A DNA stretch of 64,000 nt, from positions 2,428,607 through 2,492,606 of the forward strand of contig NZ_DS990556.1 in the NCBI RefSeq assembly GCF_000155635.1, written 5' to 3'. Positions 28,847-37,078 of this stretch are shown piece by piece. The position numbers were made by a program, and so were the translations under genes. The first letter of the stretch is position 1; every line of letters begins with the position of its first letter. A model generated the notes under the pieces. It did not search any database. It was given only the letters and a program-made list of their open reading frames with translations, and was not told the origin of the DNA. This DNA is from Cyanobium sp. PCC 7001. Its GTDB lineage: Bacteria > Cyanobacteriota > Cyanobacteriia > PCC-6307 > Cyanobiaceae.

Positions 28847-28926
28847 TCTCCGTGGAAAATACTTATGGTGGCATCGTAGCGGCTTGGTCGGGAATTCGCA
28901 CTGGGCCCTGAAGAGGAGTCAAAAAC

Positions 28927-29011
28927 AGCTAACGCCCAAGATCAGCGGCGGGATAAGGCCCTTGCAGTGAATAGAATCTCTGCCCCCGTCCGCTGAATCT
29001 TGATGTTAGGC
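28927..29011 (-). repeat. attC: attC site after the tautomerase cassette
   Basis: Bounded by AGCTAAC (28927-28933) and GTTAGGC (29005-29011). The arms CAAGATCAGCGGCGGG and CCCGTCCGCTGAATCTTG pair with one extra A and one mismatch. The tautomerase stop (TAA) lies in the GTTAGGC core. Confidence 0.92.
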
Positions 29012-29221
29012 GTCAGCTGCTGTGACCTGTCCTTTGTTCCATTCGTCAGTAAGCAACCCTGAAAAGCCCCAGTCTTCATACTCAATCTCCTGAATTACGA
29101 CATGAGTGTGTTCGGGTTTCTTGCCTAGTACAGCAACAAGAGAATCCGTAATATCTTTCACCAGTTGCGCCTTCTGCTCGCGCGTGGCACCTTTAGTGAT
29201 CTGCACATTGACATAAGGCAT
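29006..29221 (-). CDS. Cassette gene: 4-oxalocrotonate tautomerase family
   Basis: 71 residues. It starts MPYVNVQITKGATREQKAQL, so removal of Met exposes the catalytic Pro-1 of the 4-OT/MIF superfamily. KPEHTHVVIQEIEYEDWGFS follows, matching the usual position of the second strand. These small cytosolic enzymes catalyse keto-enol tautomerisation or dehalogenation; the substrate is unknown. It makes up one short integron cassette with about 50 nt of leader and a stop codon inside attC. Confidence 0.9.
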   Translation of the reverse strand: MPYVNVQITKGATREQKAQLVKDITDSLVAVLGKKPEHTHVVIQEIEYEDWGFSGLLTDEWNKGQVTAADA

Positions 29222-29270
29222 GGGGCTTCCAACTCGAGATTCTAAAGCTTAGCGAGGGTTGTGGCTGCAA

Positions 29271-29339
29271 CCTAAACGGCCTAGGTCAGCTGATAAAAGG
29301 GCATGCAATGAGACAAATCAGAAGCTAGAGCAGTTAAAC
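29271..29339 (-). repeat. attC: Degenerate attC site after the GFA cassette
   Basis: On the coding strand R'' is GTTTAAC (29339 to 29333, a perfect RYYYAAC) and R' is GTTTAGG, one base off consensus. The arms share ATCAG/CTGAT and a CTAG block, but pairing is weaker than in the other sites. Its 69-nt length is within the attC range. Confidence 0.6.
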
Positions 29340-29358
29340 TCTAAACGAGCTAGATCCA

Positions 29359-29769
29359 TTATGGAAAGCCAATAAATCGTTGAGCTGCAGTGCCTGCGTC
29401 AAGCCAAGGCGCCTTGTCATCCCAAAAGATATTCTTGTCTGGCAGGATTGAGACCTCGCTGTCAAGACTTCCCGCTGGGATGATCAGAGACGACATCCTT
29501 TTGTTTAAGAAGGGAAGCGCTGATCCACAGTTACCGCAGAATACCCGGGTAAAGGACCTCTCGCCAGGATAATCAAAGCGTCTTATAAGCTCCGAACCAG
29601 ATCGCCAAACAATCGGCGAAGGCTTTGCCAGTATATTTGAGGCAAACGCCGTTCCTGAAAGCTTTCTACATTGTTGGCAATGACAAAAGTAAAACTCTTC
29701 CAGCTCAGCCGCTATGAAGAATTTTACCTTTCCACACAGGCAGCTGCCGCTCAAATTGACTTCGGTCAT
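29359..29769 (-). CDS. Cassette gene: GFA/CENP-V domain protein
   Basis: 136 residues. Zinc-binding motifs of the GFA family are clear: GSCLCGKVKF near residue 9, CHCQQCRKLSGTAFASN near residue 30 and VFCGNCGSALPF near residue 78. Some members were described as glutathione-dependent formaldehyde-activating enzymes, but most have unproven substrates. GFA genes are frequent integron-cassette passengers. This is the first coding cassette after intI, so it should be the most strongly expressed. Confidence 0.9.
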   Translation of the reverse strand: MTEVNLSGSCLCGKVKFFIAAELEEFYFCHCQQCRKLSGTAFASNILAKPSPIVWRSGSELIRRFDYPGERSFTRVFCGNCGSALPFLNKRMSSLIIPAGSLDSEVSILPDKNIFWDDKAPWLDAGTAAQRFIGFP

Positions 29770-29785
29770 GGCTTACATCCTAAAC

Positions 29786-29904
29786 GCCTAACTAGTCATT
29801 GGAGGGTTCCGTGAACCACGCTCCAGGCCCCTTCGCGTTCCGATAACCACAGAAGGAAGCCCTGTTCGGATCCCGCTGAATCCCCATGCGCCAATCGGTT
29901 TAAC
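29786..29904 (-). repeat. attC-like site with no attached gene, next to intI
   Basis: On the coding strand the region runs from GTTTAAC (29904-29898) to a perfect GTTAGGC core (29792-29786) with short complementary arms (CGATTGG and CCAATG). This would be a 119-nt attC belonging to no CDS, or part of attI. It also holds one arm of a 12-bp inverted repeat (29809-29820) whose partner is at 29926-29937. Confidence 0.5.
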
Positions 29905-29962
29905 AAGATGGATCGTAAATCTAGCCGTGGTTCACGGGTCCGCAAACCACATGTTCTGCTGG
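29905..29962 (-). other. attI: Candidate attI region
   Basis: These 58 nt separate the intI stop from the first attC-like core and are where attI should lie if the reversed layout is real. The region contains the right arm (29926-29937, CGTGGTTCACGG) of the 12-bp inverted repeat. attI has no strict consensus, so this is positional evidence only. Confidence 0.35.
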
Positions 29963-30940
29963 CTACAGAATGTCGGCGGGGCTGCGCACGCCCAGCGGCC
30001 CACGGTTGAGCACGTGGGTGTAGATCATCGTGGTGCTTACGTCCTTGTGGCCCAGCAATTCCTGGATCGTGCGGATGTCCTGGCCGCGCTCCAGCAGGTG
30101 GGTGGCAAACGAATGGCGGAACGTGTGGCAGCTTGCTGCCTTGGATACTCCAGCGGCAGTAACTGCCCGCTTCACGGCTTTCTGCACCAGGCTCGGATCC
30201 AGATGGTGGCGTCCCTGGGTGCCTGAGGTTCGATCGTGCCAGCGATGCTCCTGGGGGAACACCCACTGCCAGGCCCACTCCCGAGCGGCGTTTGGGTACT
30301 TCCTTGCCAGGGCATGGGGCATCAGCACCTGGCCCCACCCGGCAGCCAGATCCAGCCTATGCAGTCTGCGCACACCCAGCAGGTGGTGCTTCAGGTCTGC
30401 CACCAGGCTCTGGGGCAGCAGGGTGAGTCGGTCTTTACCCCCTTTCCCATCCCGCACGGACAGTTCCCGCCGTTCAAAGTCCAGATCCTTCACGCGCAGC
30501 CGCAGGGCTTCCATCAAGCGCAGGCCGCTCCCATAAAGCAGTCCCACCACCAGGGCCGGATCCCCCTCCAGGTGGTCGCGAACAGCACGCACCTCGGCCT
30601 CGCTCAGCACCACCGGCAACCGGCGTCGGTTCCTGGCGCGCACCACGCCATCCAGCTCGAGGTCACGATCCAACAGCTCCCGGTACAGAAACAGGAGCGC
30701 TGCCAGGGCCTGGTTCTGGGTGGAGGGGCTCACCTGCAGGTCCACCGCCAGGTGGGTGAGGAAGCTGTTCACCTCGGCGCTGCCCATCTCCCGGGGATGC
30801 CGCAGGTTGTGGAAACGAAGAAACCGTCTCAACCACAGCTCATAGGTCTTCACCGTCCTCCGCGCGTAGTGGCGGGTTTGCAGCTCCTCCCGATAGCGCT
30901 GGATCAGGCCTGCAGGTTTGGCCTCGGGGGTCATGGTCAT
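29963..30940 (-). CDS. intI: Integron integrase IntI
   Basis: 325 residues. Tyrosine-recombinase catalytic residues are all present: R141 in [13 protein letters not shown]272 and R275 in [15 protein letters not shown]298 in [11 protein letters not shown] and the nucleophile Y307. Between residues 205 and 245 is the extra segment that sets IntI apart from XerC/D ([20 protein letters not shown], then [10 protein letters not shown]). IntI recombines folded single-stranded attC sites with attI. The gene lies 47 nt downstream of a small exported-protein gene on the same strand. Its 3' end faces the cassette array, so intI transcripts could run into the cassettes. Confidence 0.95.
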   Translation of the reverse strand: MTMTPEAKPAGLIQRYREELQTRHYARRTVKTYELWLRRFLRFHNLRHPREMGSAEVNSFLTHLAVDLQVSPSTQNQALAALLFLYRELLDRDLELDGVVRARNRRRLPVVLSEAEVRAVRDHLEGDPALVVGLLYGSGLRLMEALRLRVKDLDFERRELSVRDGKGGKDRLTLLPQSLVADLKHHLLGVRRLHRLDLAAGWGQVLMPHALARKYPNAAREWAWQWVFPQEHRWHDRTSGTQGRHHLDPSLVQKAVKRAVTAAGVSKAASCHTFRHSFATHLLERGQDIRTIQELLGHKDVSTTMIYTHVLNRGPLGVRSPADIL

Positions 30941-30987
30941 CGACGGCTTGGGGCTGTTTCAGGTTTGCCTCGCGCCTCCAGGCGCCA

Positions 30988-31362
30988 TCAGCGCAGCACG
31001 AAGCGCTCCTGATGCACCAGCTGCCCGTCGGCGCGGATCTCCAGCCGGTAGAGGCCGGGGGGCCAGGGGGTGCGGGTCGGGGCCAGGGTGAAAAACACCG
31101 ACTCCTGCCCCGGCTTGGTGTCCACAGAGGCACTGTCGATGCGTTGATCGGAGGGCACCCCTTCCACCGTTTCGGCGAACCAGGTGCCCTCGAAGCGGCT
31201 TCCGCTGCGGCTGCCGGTGGCGAAGTGATAGGTGAAGCGGGGGGTGCTGAGCGGAAATTCGAAGCCGTCTGGCGTGTAGGTGCGGGTGGGCTGGGCCGGC
31301 AGAGGGCCTGGGGCGAGTAGCGCCAGCGCCGCGATGGCTCCAGCCCTGGGAAGGAGGTGCAT
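30988..31362 (-). CDS. Small exported protein, unknown
   Basis: 124 residues with a signal peptide (LPRAGAIAALALLAPGPLPA) and predicted cleavage near AQP. The mature part is beta-rich (PRFTYHFATGSRSGSRFEGT, FFTLAPTRTPWPPGLYRLEI) and could form an immunoglobulin-like or beta-sandwich fold. The C terminus ends QERFVLR. No family recognised. Its start is 62 nt from the divergent aldolase gene, and it precedes intI on the same strand. Confidence 0.65.
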   Translation of the reverse strand: MHLLPRAGAIAALALLAPGPLPAQPTRTYTPDGFEFPLSTPRFTYHFATGSRSGSRFEGTWFAETVEGVPSDQRIDSASVDTKPGQESVFFTLAPTRTPWPPGLYRLEIRADGQLVHQERFVLR

Positions 31363-31424
31363 GGTGAGGGCGGGGAAGATGTCACACCTCCTGCCTAGCC
31401 TCAGCCGCTCAGGGATGCTTCGCC

Positions 31425-32105
31425 ATGGCGGCCACAGAGCAGGAGTTGCGACAGCAGCTGGTGGCCACGGCGCGGGCGATGGGCACTGCTGGCATCAACC
31501 AGGGCACCTCCGGCAACCTCTCGGCCCGGATCCCCTGCGGGCTGCTGATCACCCCCAGCGGTGTGCCCTACGACGCCATGGCCCCCGGCGATCTGCTGGC
31601 CATCGGCTTCGACGGCCATCCGCTGGCGGCGCCTGAGGCCAGCGCCGGCGACGCCCCGGACCAGACCCTGCGGCCCTCCTCGGAGTGGCGGCTCCATGCC
31701 GACCTGCTCCGCTGCCGGCCGGATGTGGAGGCGGTGCTGCACTGCCATTCGATCCAGGCCACCGCCCTGGCCTGCCACGGGCGCCCCATTCCCCCCTTCC
31801 ACTACATGGTGGTGATCGCCGGCGGCGCCGATATCCGCTGCGCCCCCTACGCCACCTTCGGCAGCCAGGAGCTCTCGGATCTTGCTCTGGAGGCGCTGGA
31901 GGATCGCCGCGCCTGCCTGTTGGCCCAGCACGGCCAGGTGTGCCTGGGCGGCAGCCTGGCCCAGGCCCTGCGGCTGGCGATCGAGGTGGAAACCCTGGCC
32001 CACATGTACCTGCAGGCGCTGCAGCTGGGGGAGCCGCCGCAGCTCTCGCTGGAGGAGATGGGGCGGGTGGCCGAGCGCATGGCTGCGCTGCACTACGGCC
32101 GCTGA
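31425..32105 (+). CDS. Class II aldolase/adducin family protein
   Basis: 226 residues from ATG 31425. Metal-site and phosphate-site motifs are present: GTSGNLSARIP near residue 29, EWRLHADLLRCRPDVEAVLH, HCHSIQATALAC near residue 106, and the second histidine set in LLAQHGQVCLGG and EVETLAHMYLQAL. Relatives include L-fuculose-phosphate aldolase and MtnB, methylthioribulose-1-phosphate dehydratase. mtnA lies at 18705, with the accessory region in between, so a methionine-salvage role is possible but not proven. Confidence 0.88.
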   Translation: MAATEQELRQQLVATARAMGTAGINQGTSGNLSARIPCGLLITPSGVPYDAMAPGDLLAIGFDGHPLAAPEASAGDAPDQTLRPSSEWRLHADLLRCRPDVEAVLHCHSIQATALACHGRPIPPFHYMVVIAGGADIRCAPYATFGSQELSDLALEALEDRRACLLAQHGQVCLGGSLAQALRLAIEVETLAHMYLQALQLGEPPQLSLEEMGRVAERMAALHYGR

Positions 32106-32122
32106 GCCCCTCCCCGCTCCCC

Positions 32123-33493
32123 TCAGGCCGCCGGCCTGGGTGCCGTGCCTGCCAGCACCAGGCCCGTGGTGGCGAAGATCAGCACCAGGCCGAGGCACAC
32201 CCCGGTCCACACCGGCAGTCCCCAGCCGGCCACCGCCAGCGGCGCCACCACGGTGATCACCCCACCGGCCAGGAAGGGCTGCAGCATCAGCTGCTTGATC
32301 GAGAAGGCCGGCAACGCCGTGCTCTGGTCGAAGGGGTCGGCCATGTGCAGCAGCACCAGGCCGCTCGCCGACACCCCCGTGGCCTGGCCGAACTCGATCA
32401 CGGCCCGCTCGAACCAGTCGCGCGGCAGGATGCGCGGCGCCAGCAGCAGCACCACCGCCAGGTTCCAGGCCAGCCCCGCGGCGATCAGCACCGAGAGCGG
32501 CAGCCAGTCGGCCCGGAGCAGGCCCAGGTCCAGGCCGGCGGTGGCGGCCGTGATCAGCAGATCGGCGGAGGTGGTGCTCACCCGCGTCTGGATCGGGGCG
32601 AGGGCCTGGTGGGCCTGGCCGCTGCTCTCGAGCAGCAGCCGCGTGATCAGCGATCCGAGAATCGCGAAGGGGAACACCGGCAGGTCGTCCACCACCGTCT
32701 CCACGCCCCCGCCCACCCAGCCGCCGATCAGCCGCAGCCCTCCCAGCAGGGCCAGGCCCACCAGCACGGCGCAACCCGCCAGGGCCAGATTCACCAGCCA
32801 GGCGGCGGCTCCCGGGTGGCTGGGCTGCTCAAGGCTGCCGGTGCGGGGTGGCTGGCGCAGGTCTTCGGGGTGCACCGACAGCCAGCCCAGCTGCCGCCCC
32901 AGCAGCACCACCAGGCCCCCCACCAGGGTGGAGGCCACCAGGCCGGCCGAGGCCAGGGTGAGCCCCAGGGCCTGTCCGCCCGGGAACCCCAGCGCCGCGT
33001 AGCTCGGGCCCATCGCCGCCGCCGAGCCGTGGCCTCCCTCGAAGGCCACCTCGATCAGGCAGGCCATCATCGGGCTCACCCCCAGCCGCGGGCCCAGCAC
33101 CAGCAGCACCGCCAGGCCGCCCACCACGTACTGCCCGAAGGCCAGCACCAGGGCCAGGGAGATCTGGCCGCTCACCGGCCGCCACAGCCCCGCCAGCTTC
33201 GGCAGCGGCTTGCCGAGCATCAGGCAGGCGAACACCAGGGTGAGCAGCACCTGGGGCAGCTCCGCCCACACCCGCATCACGGGCTCGGGCACCAGGGGCA
33301 GCGGGCCGTCTTGGGAGATCAGCAGCCCCAGCACCCCCGCCAGCAGCGCCTCCGGAATGCCCCACACCACCAGCGACAGCCGGTGGGACACGGCGCGGGC
33401 AAGGAGCAGAAGCAGGCTGAGCAGGGCCAGGGCGGCAGCCACCCAGCCCGCGTTGATCAGCCAGCCGGGGGCCTCCTGCGCCAGAAGGCTCAT
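32123..33493 (-). CDS. Sodium/glutamate symporter family (GltS-like)
   Basis: 456 residues with about ten to twelve membrane helices. The GltS hallmark FEGGHGSAAAMGPSYAALGF lies near residue 152, and repeats such as FACLMLGKPLPKLAGLW and GLVASTLVGGLVVLL fit the two-fold GltS arrangement. A hydrophilic loop near residues 210-235 separates the halves. The family couples Na+ entry to glutamate or related anion uptake across the cytoplasmic membrane; the exact substrate in cyanobacteria is uncertain. It converges with the aldolase gene (17 nt apart). Confidence 0.85.
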   Translation of the reverse strand: MSLLAQEAPGWLINAGWVAAALALLSLLLLLARAVSHRLSLVVWGIPEALLAGVLGLLISQDGPLPLVPEPVMRVWAELPQVLLTLVFACLMLGKPLPKLAGLWRPVSGQISLALVLAFGQYVVGGLAVLLVLGPRLGVSPMMACLIEVAFEGGHGSAAAMGPSYAALGFPGGQALGLTLASAGLVASTLVGGLVVLLGRQLGWLSVHPEDLRQPPRTGSLEQPSHPGAAAWLVNLALAGCAVLVGLALLGGLRLIGGWVGGGVETVVDDLPVFPFAILGSLITRLLLESSGQAHQALAPIQTRVSTTSADLLITAATAGLDLGLLRADWLPLSVLIAAGLAWNLAVVLLLAPRILPRDWFERAVIEFGQATGVSASGLVLLHMADPFDQSTALPAFSIKQLMLQPFLAGGVITVVAPLAVAGWGLPVWTGVCLGLVLIFATTGLVLAGTAPRPAA

Positions 33494-33587
33494 GGCGCGG
33501 CCTTCAAGGGAAAGGGAGCCCGGATCCTAGTCATGGCAGCCGCGCGGGCCGCATTGTTGACCTCCGGGTTGGACCCTGGCTGGCGGC

Positions 33588-34475
33588 TCAGATCTCCGCC
33601 GCGGCCCGCTCCACCAGCCGCCGGGCCACGGCCTGGGTGCCGGTGTGCTGGTAGGTGTCCGTGAAGGCATCGAGGAAGGTGGCGAGCTGCTCGAAGCGTC
33701 CCTGCCAGGGGCCGAGGCTGGATTCCAGCGCCTGCACGGCCTTCTGGCCGCTGAGCCCCAGGCTGCTCACCAGGCCTCCGGCCCAGCCCACCCACGACTC
33801 CACACCCCGCCGCAGGAAGCCCACATGGGCCTGCTCGCCCCGCCCCGGGATCAGGGGCGCCATCGCCCGGTAGCCCGGCAGCTGCTGCAGATCGCCGCCG
33901 CCCACCTGTCCGAGCAGAGCGTCGAGGCGCTCCAGGGCCCGATCCCCCAGGGGCAGGAGGGCATCGAAGCAGACCAGGGCCGCCATCCGCACCCGGGCCT
34001 CACCGGCGTACTCCGCCAGTGAGGCGGTGAAGTCGCCGAAGCTGTCGCCCGGCAGCCCATTCACCTGGGTGAAGGCGAGCAGCTCCGCCGACACCTTCAG
34101 GGCCAGGTCCGTGGCCTGCAGGGTGTCGGTGGGAGGGGTGAGGTTGGCCAGGCCCTTGATCAGCGGCAGGGCTGCACCCACGTTCGCCGCCAGCCGCAGG
34201 CCTCCGGCGGCTTTCTGGGAGCGGTTCACGGCGTCGTAGAGGCTCATCGCCCGGCCGTAGCCCTCGTGGCGGGCGCGGCTGAGCGTGTCGGCCCGGGCCC
34301 GCACCTGGGCGATCAGGGCGGGGTCGCTGCTGCCCAGCACCTCGGCGATCAGCTCCTCGGGATCGGTGACATTGCGCCAGCCCCCCGGCACCAGCGTGCT
34401 GATGCCCTTGATGGCCAGCACTGTGAGGTTGCGCTTCGGCAGGCGCTCCAGGCGTTCCAGAACGGTGCGGCTCAT
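33588..34475 (-). CDS. Conserved hypothetical protein
   Basis: 295 residues, soluble and helical. It opens MSRTVLERLERLPKRNLTVL, then AIKGISTLVPGGWRNVTDPE, and contains ALPLIKGLANLTPPTDTLQA and a C-terminal VESWVGWAGGLVSSLGLSGQ. I know no function for it. Its ATG overlaps the stop of the upstream gene by 4 nt (ATGA), so the two are translationally coupled and probably act together. Confidence 0.7.
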   Translation of the reverse strand: MSRTVLERLERLPKRNLTVLAIKGISTLVPGGWRNVTDPEELIAEVLGSSDPALIAQVRARADTLSRARHEGYGRAMSLYDAVNRSQKAAGGLRLAANVGAALPLIKGLANLTPPTDTLQATDLALKVSAELLAFTQVNGLPGDSFGDFTASLAEYAGEARVRMAALVCFDALLPLGDRALERLDALLGQVGGGDLQQLPGYRAMAPLIPGRGEQAHVGFLRRGVESWVGWAGGLVSSLGLSGQKAVQALESSLGPWQGRFEQLATFLDAFTDTYQHTGTQAVARRLVERAAAEI

Positions 34476-35002
34476 GCGGGATCAGGGGCGGGCGTGAGGG
34501 TGGGCTGGTCACGGCGGGGCAGGGCCGCCAGGCCCGGCAGGTCGAAGGCCTCCAGCAGCTCATGGCGCTGGGTGGGATCCAGGCCCGGCCCCTGGCCGAT
34601 CACCTTCACCTGGAAGCGCTCGGCCACCAGCAGGGCGCTGGCCTGCTCCCCCTGCTCCACCAGGGGCCAGCCCTTCAGCCTGTCGCTGCTGCTTTGGAAT
34701 TTCTCGCGGGCTTCCGGCGCCGTGGTGGTGTCGGAGATGGCGAGCAGCGCCAGGGCGGTGTCGCCCTGCTTGAGGCGGGCCTGGCTGAAGCCCCGTTTCT
34801 CCTGGGTGAACACCAGCTCCTCGCCGGGGCCGGGAGTGGGGAACAGGCGGTTGAAGGCGCTGCCGTTCACCACGGCACTGGTGGGGATGTCGCCCACGGT
34901 GCCGCCGGGCATCCAGGGCGAGAACGGCAGGAGCAGCAGCGCTCCGATCAGCAGGCCGGAGGCCACGGCCAGGGCCAGGCCCCAGCGCAGCAGGCGGTTC
35001 AT
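34472..35002 (-). CDS. Membrane-anchored hypothetical protein
   Basis: 176 residues from ATG 35002. One N-terminal membrane helix (LALAVASGLLIGALLLLPFS) is followed by a periplasmic-type domain (VVNGSAFNRLFPTPGPGEEL, then VFTQEKRGFSQARLKQGD). The frame is open far upstream only because it is opposite a GC-rich gene. Coupled by a 4-nt overlap to the next gene. Not a family I recognise by name; similar proteins seem restricted to cyanobacteria. Confidence 0.7.
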   Translation of the reverse strand: MNRLLRWGLALAVASGLLIGALLLLPFSPWMPGGTVGDIPTSAVVNGSAFNRLFPTPGPGEELVFTQEKRGFSQARLKQGDTALALLAISDTTTAPEAREKFQSSSDRLKGWPLVEQGEQASALLVAERFQVKVIGQGPGLDPTQRHELLEAFDLPGLAALPRRDQPTLTPAPDPA

Positions 35003-35064
35003 CGGTGGCTCCCGGACGGCACTGCGCTCTTGATAGCCGGGCCCGGCAGCGGCGGCAGCGCCGT

Positions 35065-37023
35065 TCAGGGCTGGCGCAATCCAAAGTGACGGGCAAAGAA
35101 CGCCTCGGTGGCCTCCAGCACTTCCACCTGCACGGCGGCGCTGCGGAAGCCGTGCCCCTCGCCGGGGAAGCGCCGCACCTCCACCGGGATGCCGTTGGCC
35201 TCCAGCGCCGCCGCCATCCGCTCGGTCTGCTCGGGCGGCACCACCGGATCCTCCAGGCCCTGGAAGAAGATCACCGGGCAGCGGATTCGCGCGGCATGGG
35301 CCAGGGGTGAGCGTGCTTCGTAGAGAGCGCTGGCCTCCGGCCAGGGGCCGATCAGCCCATCGAGGTAGCGGGCCTCGAAACGGTGGCTCTCCCGCGCCAG
35401 GGCAGCGGGGTCGGCCACCCCATAGCGGCTGGCACCGGCGCCGAACACGTCGGTGAAGCACAGCGCCGCCAGGGCGGTGAAGCCGCCGGCGCTGCCGCCC
35501 TCGATGGCGATCCGATCCGGGCTGGCCAGGCCGGCATCCACCACGGCCCGGGCGGCCGCGGCGCAGTCGGCCACATCCACCACGCCCCACTGGCCATCGA
35601 GGCGCTCCCGGTAGGCCCGGCCGAAGCCGGTGGAGCCGCCGTAGTTCACATCCACCACGCCCCAGCCGCGGCTCGTCCAGTACTGAATCGCCAGGCTGAG
35701 CCCGCGGCGGGCCATGCCGGTGGGGCCGCTGTGCCCCTTCACCAGCAGAGGAGCCTGGGGATGGCCGCCTCCGGCCGGGGGATGGAACCAGGCATGGGTG
35801 CGCCTGCCCCCATGGCCGGCGAACCAGAGCGGTTGCGGCGGCGTGATGGCGGCGGGCGGCAGCGGTGACGCAGCCACGGGGGTGTGGCCCCAGGATCCGC
35901 TGGCCAGCTCGAGGTCCAGCAGCCCCTGGGGGGTGGTGGGATCGCTGGCCACCGCCACCAGGCTGCCGGCCTCGGCACTCAGGCCGGCCAGATCGTCGAA
36001 GGGCACGGCGATCGGGTTCCAGGCAGCGGCGCTCCCGGCCGCCGGCCCTGTGTGGGCCACCCGGCCCAGTTCCCAGCGCCCCTCCCGGCAGGCCGCGGCC
36101 ACCAGCTGCTGGCCATCCCAGCAGGTGGTGCGCATCCCGTACACCCACTGGGGCATGGCGAACTCCGCCGCCATCGGCAGCAGCGGCTGCCAGCCCGCCG
36201 CTCCTTCCGGATCCAGCCCCTCCAGATCCAGCAGTTGGAGGTTCCACCAGCCGCTGCTGTCCTCGGCCACCACCAGCTGGCGGGGGCCGATCCAGAGGGG
36301 CTGGAACACGGCGATGGCCCGGCGGTCGCCCGGGGCGGAACCGGCCACCGGCCGGGGCTGCTGCAGGGTGCCGTCCGGGCCCACCGCCGCCAGCCAGAGA
36401 CGGCTCCGCTCCCAGGGCATGCAGGGCTGCTGCCACTCCACCCAGGCCAGGTGGCCCCCATCGGGGCTCAGGCAGGCGTAGCCGCAGAAGTCCGCAGGCT
36501 GATGCAGCGGCTGGGGCTCTCCCCCCTGCAGCGGCACGGCCACCAGCTGGTCGCGGCCCTCGATCTCCATCACGCCGATCCAGCGCTGCCGCGCCGGATC
36601 GATCAGGCCGTCGCCGAAGGCGCGCTCGGGGGTTTCCGCTGGCGGGGTCAGGCGGGTCGGGGCGCCCTGGGGCAGGCCCGTGGCCGGGTCCAGGGGCAGA
36701 TGCCAGAGGCAGCGGTCGCCGTCATGCACGAACACCAGGGCGGCCGGGGCGGGGCCGGCTCCGTCGCTGCGGCCGTCGCCCACCGCGTAGACCCCGCCGC
36801 CGTAGGTGTGCACCCGGCTGCGCAGGTTCCAGGGGGCTGGCGTCAGCTCGATCGCCGCCGCCGATCCGCGGGGGCGCAGGATCAAGGTGGTGCGTCCTTC
36901 CTCCGCGGGCCGTTGCTCCAGCCAGAAGCGGTGCCCCCGCCAGAGCAGGGGCTCCTTGAGGCTCGGGGCGGCCCCCACGACGGCGGCCGCGCTCAGGGGT
37001 GGGAAAACCGGTGTGGAGGTCAA
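35065..37023 (-). CDS. Prolyl-oligopeptidase-family (S9) peptidase
   Basis: About 652 residues from a TTG at 37023 (TSTPVFPPLSAAAVVG follows); the start is uncertain because longer in-frame starts overlap the divergent def gene. Residues up to about 390 form a beta-propeller. The C-terminal alpha/beta-hydrolase has the nucleophile Ser in IEGGSAGGFTALAAL, an acid in GLEDPVVPPEQTERMA and a His in GEGHGFRSAA. It likely cleaves short peptides in the cytoplasm. Intergenic distance to def is about 55 nt. Confidence 0.88.
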   Translation of the reverse strand: MTSTPVFPPLSAAAVVGAAPSLKEPLLWRGHRFWLEQRPAEEGRTTLILRPRGSAAAIELTPAPWNLRSRVHTYGGGVYAVGDGRSDGAGPAPAALVFVHDGDRCLWHLPLDPATGLPQGAPTRLTPPAETPERAFGDGLIDPARQRWIGVMEIEGRDQLVAVPLQGGEPQPLHQPADFCGYACLSPDGGHLAWVEWQQPCMPWERSRLWLAAVGPDGTLQQPRPVAGSAPGDRRAIAVFQPLWIGPRQLVVAEDSSGWWNLQLLDLEGLDPEGAAGWQPLLPMAAEFAMPQWVYGMRTTCWDGQQLVAAACREGRWELGRVAHTGPAAGSAAAWNPIAVPFDDLAGLSAEAGSLVAVASDPTTPQGLLDLELASGSWGHTPVAASPLPPAAITPPQPLWFAGHGGRRTHAWFHPPAGGGHPQAPLLVKGHSGPTGMARRGLSLAIQYWTSRGWGVVDVNYGGSTGFGRAYRERLDGQWGVVDVADCAAAARAVVDAGLASPDRIAIEGGSAGGFTALAALCFTDVFGAGASRYGVADPAALARESHRFEARYLDGLIGPWPEASALYEARSPLAHAARIRCPVIFFQGLEDPVVPPEQTERMAAALEANGIPVEVRRFPGEGHGFRSAAVQVEVLEATEAFFARHFGLRQP

Positions 37024-37078
37024 ACCGGAGCCAGGGCGAAGCGCCCTAAAGTTGACATCACGTTGAAGAGATCGATCG

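Larger units (their letters stand above)
24927..30940 (-). mobile_element. Chromosomal integron: intI plus five-gene cassette array
   Basis: An IntI-type integrase gene (29963-30940) is followed on the same strand by six attC-like sites and five genes: GFA-domain protein, tautomerase, P-loop ATPase, SDR and AAA/TOPRIM protein. Each attC-like site has RYYYAAC/GTTRRRY-type cores enclosing complementary arms, and at least four have a single unpaired base in one arm, as attC hairpins do. All cassette genes face the same way, and three stop codons lie inside R''. Array DNA is less GC-rich than the host. intI is transcribed toward the array, the reverse of the usual divergent layout. Confidence 0.88.

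Noticed and set aside
24927-29904. CRISPR array as an explanation for the repeated elements
   Set aside because: The repeats are not identical direct repeats with short spacers; they are imperfect hairpins separated by whole genes next to an IntI gene, as in an integron.
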